This document shows positions 48,302-56,476 of a stretch of DNA of 64,000 nucleotides, in pieces. The notes beneath the pieces are model-generated. The model was given only the letters and a program-made list of their open reading frames with translations. It had not been told where the DNA came from and did no database searches. The DNA lies in assembly GCF_001673405.1 (NCBI RefSeq), contig NZ_LZLV01000102.1, positions 1 to 64,000 on the forward strand. The letters run 5' to 3'. Source of the stretch: Mycobacterium sp. 1245111.1. Lineage in GTDB: Bacteria; Actinomycetota; Actinomycetes; Mycobacteriales; Mycobacteriaceae. Within the stretch, counting starts at the first letter, position 1. Each line of letters opens with the position of its first letter. The position numbers and the translations under genes are program-made.

Positions 48302-49359
48302 GATTGGTCCCTCGTGAATGGATGTGGCCATTTCGCGTCGATGACTCCCCACGGGTCGGCGTAGCGCCCGGGGTAGCGGTAATACGGTGAGCGGCGTTTG
48401 AGCAGAGCGTGCGCCAACGGAGCGCCCAGTCGCATCGCCTGACGTCGCCAGCTCATCCGGCCGGCCATCTCGGCCAGCAACTGCGGCCAGGTAATCCGTT
48501 GGAAGTCAAGGGCTTCCACGGACCGCGCGGTGTCCATCCAATCGGTACCGAACCAGTCGGCGTCGTTGTCCGGGTTACCTTTTCGGCCGGCCGGAATCGC
48601 GCCGACCAGACCCATCGCCGCCGCGGCGGACGGGGCGATGTCGCCCTGCACCAAGCGGTGCGACTCGTCGCCGCCGATCAGCAGGGTCTCGCCGACGACC
48701 GGAGCGGTGGTCGCGGCGATGAAGGCACGGGCCACATCGCGGACGTCGACGGTGTGGATGCGTCCGTCGACCGGCAGCGACGCTTCGAAGTAGATGGTGT
48801 CCAAGTCGAGGTCGAGCCGCGGCTCGGCCGTGAGCACGCCACCCAGTCGCAAAATCACCCAGTCCAATCCCGATGCGCGCACCAGGTTTTCGGCTTTGAC
48901 CTTGTGGGCGCCGTAGATGTCGGATGGGCGTAACGGAGTGTCGGCGGTGAGCAGGTCCCTGACGCGATGCGGATTGCGGGCCCCGTAGGTGGCGACGCTG
49001 GAGGCCTGGACGAAACGCGGCGGGTCGGGCAGCGCGGCGGCGGCCTTGAGTAGCGACTCCGTAGCACCGACGTTGACGCGGTAGGCCAGGTTCGGCCGGG
49101 CGTAGCAGGCCGGCGGGATGATCGCGGCGAGGTGGATGATCGCGGTCGGCGCGACGGTCCGCACCAGCTTTGCGACGTCGTCGGGTTTTGTGAGGTCGGC
49201 CCAGCGCACCTCGGTGGACGGCATGTTCTCGGCCGCCGTGCGATTGGCCGGCACGCCCATGTCGGTGGCGACCACAGGCAGTCCCTCGACGGTCAGCTGG
49301 CGCACAGTTTCCGAGCCGACGAGCCCGAAAGCCCCGGTGACTAGCACTGTTTGGGCCAT
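48298..49359 (-). CDS. NAD-dependent epimerase/dehydratase-type SDR
   Basis: A 353-residue extended SDR: GAFGLVGS (9-16), HLAA (76-79), S120/S121 and Y149-x-x-x-K153 (IYGAHKVKAE). Extended SDRs act on nucleotide sugars or, in mycobacteria, on 3-hydroxysteroids and lipids. Its neighbour is 3-beta-HSD. A TAGCGT -10 lies 8 bases before the ATG, suggesting its own leaderless promoter. Confidence 0.83.
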   Translation of the reverse strand: MAQTVLVTGAFGLVGSETVRQLTVEGLPVVATDMGVPANRTAAENMPSTEVRWADLTKPDDVAKLVRTVAPTAIIHLAAIIPPACYARPNLAYRVNVGATESLLKAAAALPDPPRFVQASSVATYGARNPHRVRDLLTADTPLRPSDIYGAHKVKAENLVRASGLDWVILRLGGVLTAEPRLDLDLDTIYFEASLPVDGRIHTVDVRDVARAFIAATTAPVVGETLLIGGDESHRLVQGDIAPSAAAAMGLVGAIPAGRKGNPDNDADWFGTDWMDTARSVEALDFQRITWPQLLAEMAGRMSWRRQAMRLGAPLAHALLKRRSPYYRYPGRYADPWGVIDAKWPHPFTRDQS

Positions 49360-49367
49360 GGGGCATT

Positions 49368-49373
49368 ACGCTA
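49368..49373 (-). promoter_or_regulatory. -10 element TAGCGT of the extended SDR gene, leaderless
   Basis: On the minus strand TAGCGT is followed by 8 bases and the ATG at 49359. Confidence 0.45.
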
Positions 49374-49396
49374 CACGCCGACGCGGAATCTCCCCA

Positions 49397-50515
49397 CTAT
49401 TCGGCCACAGCCGGTGCGACGACGGCCACCGCCGCCGGATCGGCTTCGGCCTTCATCCGCTCGAACAGCTCGACGTAGTACGGCAGGCACTCGACCATCG
49501 CCTGTTCGGTGGTGAACAGGGGCCGGTACCCGAGGTCGCGGCTGGCCTTGGCGATCGAGAAGTAGTTGTCCAGGTACAGCCGTTCCACGGCGAGCGGTTC
49601 GAGCATCGGCTCGCGGATCCCGAACCGGAAGTGCAAGCGCTGCCACCCCAGCATCGCCGCGCGCACCAGGGCGCCGGACACGCGTAGCCGCGGCAGCCGT
49701 TCCCCGCAGGCCGCCACCACCGGACGGGCGAATTCGAACATGTTGATCGGCTCGGCGTCGTTGATGAAATACGCCTGGCCCGGTGCGGTGCCACCCGGCG
49801 TCAGGTGCTGCGCGGCCAGGAGGAAGCCATGAATCAGGTTGTGCACGTAGGAGTTATCCAGACGCGCGGACTTGCGGCCGACCAGCACCTTGACGTGTCC
49901 GGCCAGCACGGACTCGAACACCTTGCGGAACATCGTCTGGTCGCCGCGGCCCCAGATTCCACTCGGTCGTATCGAACACGTCAGCAGCCCGTCAATACCG
50001 TTCTGGGACAGCACAAATCGCTCGGCGACGACCTTCGTCTCGGTATAGAGGTCGGCAAAGCGGTCGGTGTAAGGCAACGTCTCGTCGCCGTTGGCGATCG
50101 GCTTGCCGCCCATCACCACGCTGTTGGAAGCGGTGTACACGAACCGCTTGACGCCGGCGGCCTGCGCGGCGTGCACCAGGTTCTTGGTGCCTTCGACGTT
50201 GACGGCGAAGCTGCGCTGCCGGTATTCGTCGGTGACCGATGCGCCGCCCATCAGCTCGATGAGCGCCGCGGTGTGGAAGATGGTGTCGACGCCGGCGACC
50301 GCGCCCGCGACGATGTCCCTGTCGCAGATGTCGCCCTGCATCACCTCGAGGCCGGGCTGGGCGGACAGCGGTGACGGCGCCCGGTCGAAAGACCGAACCT
50401 GATAACCCTGGTCGAGCAGGGTGGTCACCAGGTTCGCGCCGACGAATCCGGAGCCTCCGGTGACAAGCACCCGGCCCAGCTGCGCGGTCGCTGCGATCCC
50501 AGAATTCTCAGCCAT
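49397..50515 (-). CDS. 3-beta-hydroxysteroid dehydrogenase (cholesterol dehydrogenase, Rv1106c family)
   Basis: A 372-residue extended SDR closely resembling M. tuberculosis Rv1106c (370), which oxidises cholesterol to cholestenone with NAD. The cofactor loop is VTGGSGFVGANL (18-29), with HTAALIELMGG (81-91) and the catalytic Y157-x-x-x-K161 in LYTETKVVAE. A TATTCT -10 seven bases before the ATG and an exact match to the KstR operator just upstream point to cholesterol-inducible control. Confidence 0.92.
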   Translation of the reverse strand: MAENSGIAATAQLGRVLVTGGSGFVGANLVTTLLDQGYQVRSFDRAPSPLSAQPGLEVMQGDICDRDIVAGAVAGVDTIFHTAALIELMGGASVTDEYRQRSFAVNVEGTKNLVHAAQAAGVKRFVYTASNSVVMGGKPIANGDETLPYTDRFADLYTETKVVAERFVLSQNGIDGLLTCSIRPSGIWGRGDQTMFRKVFESVLAGHVKVLVGRKSARLDNSYVHNLIHGFLLAAQHLTPGGTAPGQAYFINDAEPINMFEFARPVVAACGERLPRLRVSGALVRAAMLGWQRLHFRFGIREPMLEPLAVERLYLDNYFSIAKASRDLGYRPLFTTEQAMVECLPYYVELFERMKAEADPAAVAVVAPAVAE

Positions 50516-50522
50516 GCCGCCG

Positions 50523-50528
50523 AGAATA
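50523..50528 (-). promoter_or_regulatory. -10 element TATTCT of the 3-beta-HSD gene, leaderless
   Basis: On the minus strand TATTCT is followed by 7 bases and the ATG at 50515. Confidence 0.55.
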
Positions 50529-50530
50529 AC

Positions 50531-50544
50531 TGAAACGTGTTCCA
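50531..50544. promoter_or_regulatory. KstR-type operator upstream of 3-beta-HSD
   Basis: TGAAACGTGTTCCA matches the reported KstR consensus TNNAACNNGTTNNA at every fixed position. It lies 2 bases upstream of the -10 of the 3-beta-HSD gene, where a repressor would block polymerase. KstR is the TetR-family repressor of cholesterol catabolism in mycobacteria and rhodococci. Confidence 0.75.
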
Positions 50545-50578
50545 GTTTCGAATAAACGTCGGATAGGTAGTTGCGGTG

Positions 50579-50806
50579 TCAAGAATCGTCGGGCTCGCCG
50601 GCCGCTAACGCGTCGGCGACCCGCTTACGTGCGCCAGCTAAGTGCTCTTCGCACCGTTTAGCCAGCTGTTCGCCCCTTTCCCAGAGCGCCAGCGATGCAT
50701 CGAGGTCCAGTCCGCCCTGTTCAAGCAGCTGCACGACCTCGATCAGCTCGTCGCGGCATTTTTCGTAACCGAGCTGACTAATAGGTGTAGCTTCGTCACT
50801 CGCCAT
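50579..50806 (-). CDS. xseB: Exodeoxyribonuclease VII small subunit
   Basis: A 75-residue helical protein with the XseB core [20 protein letters not shown] and [18 protein letters not shown]. It forms a coiled-coil complex with XseA that degrades single-stranded DNA. The ATG at 50806 is chosen because GAAGGA lies 7 bases upstream; a GTG at 50821 lacks a site. Its start overlaps the xseA stop by 11 bases, which fits translational coupling. Confidence 0.93.
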   Translation of the reverse strand: MASDEATPISQLGYEKCRDELIEVVQLLEQGGLDLDASLALWERGEQLAKRCEEHLAGARKRVADALAAGEPDDS

Positions 50807-52025
50807 CGGTTGGTCCTTCACTCATCGCCGCTATCGCGCCATCTCCGACCCGTATCCGCAACCTGGTCCCGGCCGGCGCGTCATCCGTCGATCGCAGTAC
50901 CGCCGACCCTGCGTCCCGGACCGTCTGCACCACGGCGTAGCCGCGCGCGAGGGTGGCCGCTGGCCCCAGTGTGGCCAGCCGGGCCGACAAGTGGCCGACG
51001 CGTTCGGCCTGGGCGTCGATGAGCCGGGTGACGTCGCGGCGGACGGCGGAGCGGGCGCGGTGAATCTCGTCGGCGCGCGCCGCGAGCGCGGCCAGCGGCT
51101 CGGCCAGAACGGGCCGGCTGCGCAGCTGCGCCAGCACACGCTCTTCGCGGCCCACCCAGTTGCGCAGGGCTTGGGCGCTGCGCCGACGCAGATCGCTGAC
51201 CAAGTGCTGTTCGGCCGCGGTGTCGGGAACGATCTTCTTGGCGGCATCGGTCGGTGTCGCGGCGCGCAGGTCGGCGACCAGATCGCAGAGCGGATTGTCC
51301 GGCTCGTGGCCGACCGCGCTGACGACCGGCGTGCGGCACGCCGCGATCGCGCGGCACAGCGTCTCGTCGGAAAAGGGCAGCAGGTCCTCGACGCTGCCAC
51401 CGCCGCGGGCGAGCACGATCACGTCGACGCCCGCGTCGGAGTCCAACTCCCGCAATGCCTTGACGATCTGCGAGACGGCCGTCGGTCCCTGGACCGCGGT
51501 GTTGCGGACGGCGAACTGCACCGCGGGCCATCGGGTGGCCGCCACCGTGGTCACGTCGTGCTCGGCCGCGCTGGCCCGGCCGGTGATCAGCCCGATCATG
51601 TTGGGCAGGAACGGGATTGGTCGCTTGAGTCGCGGATCGAAGAGGCCTTCGGCGGCCAGCAGCTGGCGTAACCGTTCGATGCGGGCCAGCAGTTCGCCGA
51701 CGCCGACTGCGCGTATTTCGTTGAGCCGCAACGTGAGTGTGCCGCGGCCGGTGTAGAAATTCGGCTTGCCGCAGACCACCACCTGCACGCCCTCGACCAG
51801 CTTGACCGGTGCGCTGTCGACCAGGGTGCGCGGCGCGGTCACGCTCAACGACATGTCGGCGGCCGGGTCACGCAACACCATGAACACGGTCCGCGAACCC
51901 GGGCGGATGTTGATCTGGGTCAGCTGTCCCTCGACCCACACCACGCCGAGCTTGTCGATCCAGGCCGCGATCCGCGTCGCGACCGCGCGAACCGGGAACG
52001 GATTCTCGGCCGAGTTATCGATCAC
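50796..52025 (-). CDS. xseA: Exodeoxyribonuclease VII large subunit
   Basis: A 409-residue protein with an N-terminal OB domain (about 14-110, [24 protein letters not shown]) and the exonuclease VII catalytic domain containing [20 protein letters not shown] and SAVGHEPD, then a long helical C-terminus. It pairs with XseB for single-strand exonuclease activity in repair. Starts within the stop region of the upstream Rv1109c-like gene (4-bp overlap). Confidence 0.95.
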   Translation of the reverse strand: MIDNSAENPFPVRAVATRIAAWIDKLGVVWVEGQLTQINIRPGSRTVFMVLRDPAADMSLSVTAPRTLVDSAPVKLVEGVQVVVCGKPNFYTGRGTLTLRLNEIRAVGVGELLARIERLRQLLAAEGLFDPRLKRPIPFLPNMIGLITGRASAAEHDVTTVAATRWPAVQFAVRNTAVQGPTAVSQIVKALRELDSDAGVDVIVLARGGGSVEDLLPFSDETLCRAIAACRTPVVSAVGHEPDNPLCDLVADLRAATPTDAAKKIVPDTAAEQHLVSDLRRRSAQALRNWVGREERVLAQLRSRPVLAEPLAALAARADEIHRARSAVRRDVTRLIDAQAERVGHLSARLATLGPAATLARGYAVVQTVRDAGSAVLRSTDDAPAGTRLRIRVGDGAIAAMSEGPTDGE

Positions 52026-52582
52026 TTCGCGGTCGCGCGCGTAATCCTGTTGGCGAGCAGCGTCTGGAACGGTGCGCGTCCCTTGGTGGCCTCTTCGTAG
52101 CTCAGCAGGGCTTCGAGCTCGTTGACGTCGAGGGATTGGAGCCGGGCACGCAGCTGAGCCAGCGTCAGCTGCTCGTAGTCCAGCTCGTCGACCACCGCGG
52201 GCGTGGACACCGAGTTATTCGTAGTCTTTGCGGCGGTGCGGGCCCAGTCGTCGGCCGCGTCGGAACCGGGCGACGAATACAGCGCGAACCGCCCTTCGGC
52301 GCGGGACGGCTCCTCGTCGTCGGCTTCGTCCTCGGGCAGGTCCTCGTCGAACGTGGCCCACTCCGGCTCCTCGTCCTTGGGCGGGAAGATCTGCTCCAAG
52401 GTGGCATCGCCTTTGATGACCAGCTCGGCGACGTTCTGCTGAAATCGCATCACGACGTGCGCGGCCGTGCTGGCGAGCGTCATCGGGTACATCAGGATGG
52501 TTTTCGGCAGCCGGAGCGTCTCCTCGACGGCCATCGTGGCGGCGCCGACCAGCAGCCGAACCCCATACGGTGCAGTAGCCAT
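52022..52582 (-). CDS. Lipid-droplet-associated-type protein (Rv1109c family)
   Basis: A 186-residue protein with a hydrophobic or amphipathic N-terminal half ([20 protein letters not shown]... to AHVVMRF), an acidic middle ([21 protein letters not shown]) and a C-terminal helix ending [14 protein letters not shown]. Proteins of this family are annotated as lipid-droplet associated in mycobacteria; the sequence itself gives no enzyme motif. It precedes xseA-xseB in one operon (4-bp overlap). Confidence 0.7.
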   Translation of the reverse strand: MATAPYGVRLLVGAATMAVEETLRLPKTILMYPMTLASTAAHVVMRFQQNVAELVIKGDATLEQIFPPKDEEPEWATFDEDLPEDEADDEEPSRAEGRFALYSSPGSDAADDWARTAAKTTNNSVSTPAVVDELDYEQLTLAQLRARLQSLDVNELEALLSYEEATKGRAPFQTLLANRITRATAK

Positions 52583-52657
52583 GCGGTCCAGACTGCCTTA
52601 ACCGGCGGACAACTCCAAGCTGAGCGCGCGAGTTCGCGTCGCGGCGACGCCGGAAAG

Positions 52658-52663
52658 TACCCT
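52658..52663 (+). promoter_or_regulatory. -10 element TACCCT of ispH, leaderless
   Basis: TACCCT is followed by 7 bases and the ispH ATG at 52671. Confidence 0.5.
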
Positions 52664-52670
52664 GGTTGGC

Positions 52671-53672
52671 ATGTCGCCGACAGTAAATATGGGCATCCCA
52701 GGTGCGACCGCCTCGGTGTCCGAGCCGGTGACCGGTAAGCGAGTGCTGCTGGCCGAGCCGCGCGGATACTGCGCCGGCGTCGACCGCGCCGTCGAGACCG
52801 TCGAGCGCGCGCTGGAAAAGCACGGCCCACCGGTCTACGTCCGGCACGAGATCGTGCACAACCGCCACGTGGTCGACACTCTGGCGAAAGCCGGCGCGGT
52901 GTTCGTCGACGAGACCGACGAGGTCCCCGAGGGCGCCATCGTGGTGTTCTCCGCGCACGGCGTCGCGCCGACTGTGCATCAGACGGCCGCCGAGCGTCAG
53001 CTGAAGGTGATTGACGCGACGTGCCCGCTGGTCACCAAGGTGCACAACGAGGCCAAGCGCTTTGCCCGCGACGATTTCGACATCCTGCTGATCGGGCACG
53101 AGGGCCACGAGGAGGTGGTCGGCACCGCCGGCGAAGCGCCCGACCACGTGCAGCTGGTCGACGGTCCGAGCGCGGTCGACGGCGTCACGGTTCGCGACGA
53201 GAACAAGGTGATCTGGCTGTCACAGACCACGCTGTCGGTCGACGAGACGATGGAGACCGTGCAGCGGCTTCGGGCCCGCTTCCCGAAGCTGCAGGATCCA
53301 CCGAGCGACGACATCTGCTACGCCACCCAGAACCGCCAGGTCGCGGTCAAGGCGATGGCGCCCGAGTGCGAGCTGGTGATCGTGGTCGGCTCGGCCAACT
53401 CGTCGAACTCGGTGCGGTTGGTCGAGGTCGCGCTGGGCGCCGGATCACACGCCGCGCATTTGGTCGACTACGCCGACGACATCGATCCGGCCTGGCTGGA
53501 GGGCGTCACCACGGTCGGTGTGACCTCCGGTGCGTCGGTGCCCGAGGTGCTGGTGCGCGGCGTGCTGGAGCGGCTGGCCGAGCACGGCTACGACGTGGTT
53601 CAGCCGGTGACGACGGCCAACGAGACTCTGGTGTTCGCCCTGCCGCGCGAGATCAGGCCCGCCCGCGGGTAA
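52671..53672 (+). CDS. ispH: 4-hydroxy-3-methylbut-2-enyl diphosphate reductase IspH
   Basis: A 333-residue iron-sulfur enzyme, the last step of the MEP pathway, releasing IPP and DMAPP. The three cluster cysteines are C34 (GYCAGV), C118 (ATCPLV) and C216 (DICYATQNR); [10 protein letters not shown] binds the diphosphate. The length is close to M. tuberculosis IspH/LytB2 (335). It feeds the prenyl synthase seen at 31.2 kb. The 3' end abuts the convergent DUF6542 gene. Confidence 0.95.
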   Translation: MSPTVNMGIPGATASVSEPVTGKRVLLAEPRGYCAGVDRAVETVERALEKHGPPVYVRHEIVHNRHVVDTLAKAGAVFVDETDEVPEGAIVVFSAHGVAPTVHQTAAERQLKVIDATCPLVTKVHNEAKRFARDDFDILLIGHEGHEEVVGTAGEAPDHVQLVDGPSAVDGVTVRDENKVIWLSQTTLSVDETMETVQRLRARFPKLQDPPSDDICYATQNRQVAVKAMAPECELVIVVGSANSSNSVRLVEVALGAGSHAAHLVDYADDIDPAWLEGVTTVGVTSGASVPEVLVRGVLERLAEHGYDVVQPVTTANETLVFALPREIRPARG

Positions 53673-54716
53673 CTAATCCCAGGAGTCGGCGGGCGGTTTG
53701 CGCGGCCGGCGCGGGCGCTCGTCATACGACTCGTCACCACCGGCGGCCTTGCGATACCGGACCTGTGAAATCGGGTGGTGCGTTGCGGTATTCCCGTTCG
53801 CCGGGGGCCTGCGCCGTGGCGGGGGAGGCGGCGCGTCGACCGGTTCGTAGGGGTCGAATCGGCTGGTGCGCGGAGTCGGACGGTCGCGGCGCGCGTTCGG
53901 GTCGCGACGAACTTCCCGCGGTGGACGGCCACGCAGGTCCGGGTCGCGCGGCATTCTGCGGCGCGGTGGCTCGTCGCCGTCGAGCTCGCGGGTCGGTCGT
54001 CTGCGGGTGCGGTCGCGGGTCGGCTCGCCGGCATCGTCCAGTGGCGGCCGCGGCCGACGGGTGCGCGACGATGTCGCCGGACGCCGACCGGTCCGTCGTT
54101 CGGCCGCCGTCGAGCGTGCCGACCGCTCCACCGCATGCTCGCGACGAGCGCGGGGCCGGGTGGGCTTGTCCGCCGGCTCGTCGTCGGGGTCGCGGTGGAA
54201 GGCGGAGGTCAACCTGGCGATCAGGCCGAGCCGCTTCTCCTCGGTGTCCGGGGTCTCGTCGACATCCGGGGCCGCGCGGCGCGACTGGACCATGCCGAGG
54301 TACCACCGGACCAGGCCCAGCAGCAGTACGCCGGCCGAGGTGAACAGCATCAGCGGGAAACGCTCGATCAGCGGGTAGCCGCAGTTGATCACGAGGTCCT
54401 TGACACCGGTGAACTTGGCGCCGTGGAACAGGAAGTAGGCGCCGGGCACCGCGCAGAACAGGATCAGCGGCGGTTGGATGACGGCGGTGAAGACGCCGGC
54501 CTGCTGCACGGCGAGCACCGCGGCGAGGCATCCCAGCACGTACAGCCCGGAGAAGACACTGGTCAGCTCCTTGCCCGAGCCGGCGTCGAACGCGAAGCCG
54601 GCAGCGACTCCGGTCACCGCGATGACCACTGCGGCCCACCATGGCACACCAGGAACCGACGGGACGATCGAGCGGCGACCTGCTGCGAGCGCCGACCGGT
54701 CCTGCTGCTCTGACAC
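53673..54716 (-). CDS. DUF6542-type membrane protein with long Arg/Pro-rich tail (Rv1111c family)
   Basis: A 347-residue protein. Four membrane segments lie between about 21 and 150 (starting VPWWAAVVIAVTGVAAGFAF), followed by a tail of ~190 residues dominated by Arg, Pro, Asp and Thr that is almost surely disordered. The membrane part fits DUF6542. The GTG at 54716 is chosen because TACGGT lies 6 bases upstream; open frame further back is antisense to ychF. The function is unknown; the tail could bind nucleic acid, the wall or partners. Confidence 0.75.
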   Translation of the reverse strand: MSEQQDRSALAAGRRSIVPSVPGVPWWAAVVIAVTGVAAGFAFDAGSGKELTSVFSGLYVLGCLAAVLAVQQAGVFTAVIQPPLILFCAVPGAYFLFHGAKFTGVKDLVINCGYPLIERFPLMLFTSAGVLLLGLVRWYLGMVQSRRAAPDVDETPDTEEKRLGLIARLTSAFHRDPDDEPADKPTRPRARREHAVERSARSTAAERRTGRRPATSSRTRRPRPPLDDAGEPTRDRTRRRPTRELDGDEPPRRRMPRDPDLRGRPPREVRRDPNARRDRPTPRTSRFDPYEPVDAPPPPPRRRPPANGNTATHHPISQVRYRKAAGGDESYDERPRRPRKPPADSWD

Positions 54717-54722
54717 ATGTCG

Positions 54723-54728
54723 ACCGTA
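54723..54728 (-). promoter_or_regulatory. -10 element TACGGT of the DUF6542 gene, leaderless
   Basis: On the minus strand TACGGT is followed by 6 bases and the GTG at 54716. Confidence 0.5.
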
Positions 54729-54800
54729 CCGGCTTGACGCCGAAAGACGCGTAACGACCTTGTTAGCAACGCGCGGGCGTGCCTCGCCACGGGGTTCTCC

Positions 54801-54806
54801 TACACT
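54801..54806 (+). promoter_or_regulatory. -10 element TACACT of ychF, near-leaderless
   Basis: TACACT is followed by 9 bases and the GTG at 54816, giving no or a very short leader. Confidence 0.45.
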
Positions 54807-54815
54807 TGTGTCCCT

Positions 54816-55889
54816 GTGAGCCTCAGCCTTGGGATCGTGGGTTTGCCGAACGTCGGCAAATCGACCCTGTTTAACGCGCTGACCAGAAACAACGTGGTCG
54901 CCGCCAACTACCCGTTCGCGACCATCGAGCCGAACGAAGGTGTGGTGCCGCTGCCCGACCCGCGCCTGGACAAGCTCGCCGAGCTGTTCGGCTCCGAGAA
55001 GATCGTGCCGGCGCCGGTGACTTTCGTGGACATCGCCGGGATCGTGAAGGGCGCCTCCGAGGGCGCCGGTCTGGGCAACAAGTTTCTGGCCAATATCCGG
55101 GAATGCGACGCGATCTGTCAGGTGGTTCGGGTGTTCTCCGACGATGACGTGGTGCACGTCGACGGCAAGGTCGATCCCCGCTCCGACATCGAGGTGATCG
55201 AAACCGAGCTGATTCTCGCCGACCTGCAGACGTTGGAAAAGGCGATCCCGCGGCTGGAGAAGGAAGCCCGAAACAACAAGGAGCGCAAGCCGTTACACGA
55301 TGCCGCCGTCGCCGCGCAGGAGATTCTTGACGGCGGCAAGACCCTGTTCGCGGCCGGCGTCGACGCGTCGCTGCTGCGTGAGCTGAACCTGATGACCACC
55401 AAGCCGTTCCTCTACGTGTTCAACTCCGACGAGTCGGTGCTGACCGACGAGGCCCGCAAGGCCGAGCTACGCGCGTTGGTCGCGCCGGCCGATGCGGTGT
55501 TCCTCGACGCGAAAATCGAGAGCGAGCTCATCGAGCTCGACGAGGAGTCGGCCGCCGAGCTACTGGAGTCAATCGGGCAGACCGAGCGTGGCCTGGATGC
55601 GTTGGCGCGGGCCGGTTTTCACACCCTGAAGCTGCAGACCTATCTGACCGCCGGGCCAAAAGAGTCGCGGGCGTGGACAATTCACCAGGGCGACACCGCG
55701 CCGAAGGCGGCCGGGGTGATTCACACCGATTTCGAGAAGGGCTTCATCAAGGCCGAGATCGTCTCCTTCGACGACCTGGTCGCCGCCGGGTCGATGGCGT
55801 CGGCGAAGTCGGCTGGCAAGGTCCGGATGGAAGGCAAGGACTACGTGATGGCCGACGGTGACGTGGTGGAATTCCGGTTCAACGTCTAG
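54816..55889 (+). CDS. ychF: Ribosome-binding ATPase YchF (OBG-family)
   Basis: A 357-residue YchF/Ola1 ATPase. The P-loop is GLPNVGKSTLFN (8-19), DIAGIVKGASEGAGLGNKFL is the G3 region, NSDE sits in the nucleotide-specificity position (instead of NKxD, as expected for ATP), and the C-terminal TGS-like domain ends YVMADGDVVEFRFNV. The length equals Rv1112 (357). The last bases of the gene and its stop are repeated at 56452-56476. Confidence 0.94.
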   Translation: MSLSLGIVGLPNVGKSTLFNALTRNNVVAANYPFATIEPNEGVVPLPDPRLDKLAELFGSEKIVPAPVTFVDIAGIVKGASEGAGLGNKFLANIRECDAICQVVRVFSDDDVVHVDGKVDPRSDIEVIETELILADLQTLEKAIPRLEKEARNNKERKPLHDAAVAAQEILDGGKTLFAAGVDASLLRELNLMTTKPFLYVFNSDESVLTDEARKAELRALVAPADAVFLDAKIESELIELDEESAAELLESIGQTERGLDALARAGFHTLKLQTYLTAGPKESRAWTIHQGDTAPKAAGVIHTDFEKGFIKAEIVSFDDLVAAGSMASAKSAGKVRMEGKDYVMADGDVVEFRFNV

Positions 55890-55893
55890 GTTT
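55869..55893 (+). repeat. Direct repeat, copy 1 (3' end of ychF)
   Basis: 25 bases, starting GAATTCCGG and including the ychF stop codon, are identical to 56452-56476. Confidence 0.9.
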
Positions 55894-55926
55894 TGAGCCA
55901 AGGCGTAGCTACGCCGTGCCCATCGG

Positions 55927-56385
55927 TCAGTGCTTGTCCGTCACCGACGCGTCGATGTGCGCTGGAAGCCGTGCAAGGCTCTTGACGAGTGCCCTCTTGA
56001 ACGTCGCGGACATGACCGCATCCAACAGTCGTCCTAGCGGACCGCGTATGGCAGGTTCCCCCACTACTCGAAAGGTGTAGCGGGTGCCTTCGGTCATCTC
56101 CTCCAACGTATCGATCGTGGCGAAGGGAAACCTGGATTCGGTTATCCGCATCTCCATCACCTCGGGCATATCGACACGGGTGAAAACACCTGTCCATCTA
56201 TTGGTGATCCCGAATGACCTGCTCACTCCATGCCACACATCGCCTGGGGCGTAAGGCGGCTCCTTGCCCGCATCGACAGAGACGATCCCGGGCAAGATGA
56301 TCGACAAGTTCTCCGGTTGGATGATGTAGTTCCACACCGTTTGCGGCGGGTGTGCGATGACTACCGATGCCGTTACCTTGGGCAT
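55927..56385 (-). CDS. SRPBCC-family protein inserted between duplicated ychF tails
   Basis: A 152-residue START/SRPBCC protein: VTASVVIAHPPQTVWNYI at the N-terminus, PGIVSVDAG, EMRITESRFPF and a C-terminal helix of the grip (LGRLLDAVMSATFKRALVKSLARL). It probably binds a hydrophobic ligand. The start ATG at 56385 is chosen as the beginning of the fold; open frame further upstream crosses the repeat and is rejected. It is less GC-rich than its neighbours and is flanked by a 25-bp direct repeat, so it looks inserted. Confidence 0.78.
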   Translation of the reverse strand: MPKVTASVVIAHPPQTVWNYIIQPENLSIILPGIVSVDAGKEPPYAPGDVWHGVSRSFGITNRWTGVFTRVDMPEVMEMRITESRFPFATIDTLEEMTEGTRYTFRVVGEPAIRGPLGRLLDAVMSATFKRALVKSLARLPAHIDASVTDKH

Positions 56386-56451
56386 GGTTGGCAGCTTACG
56401 ATTTCCGGACCCATTCCGCTTCAGTTCTACGGTGACCTCGTCGAATTCGCC

Positions 56452-56476
56452 GAATTCCGGTTCAACGTCTAGGTTT
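56452..56476 (+). repeat. Direct repeat, copy 2 (duplicated ychF tail)
   Basis: Identical to 55869-55893. The preceding bases still read as a degraded ychF end (GDLVEFAEFRFNV). This copy borders the convergent peroxiredoxin gene, whose stop uses its last bases. Confidence 0.9.

Noticed and set aside
55902..55915. Palindrome GGCGTAGCTACGCC after ychF
   Set aside because: A 14-base palindrome is short, forms only a 5-bp stem, and has no T-tract; it could be chance in GC-rich DNA.
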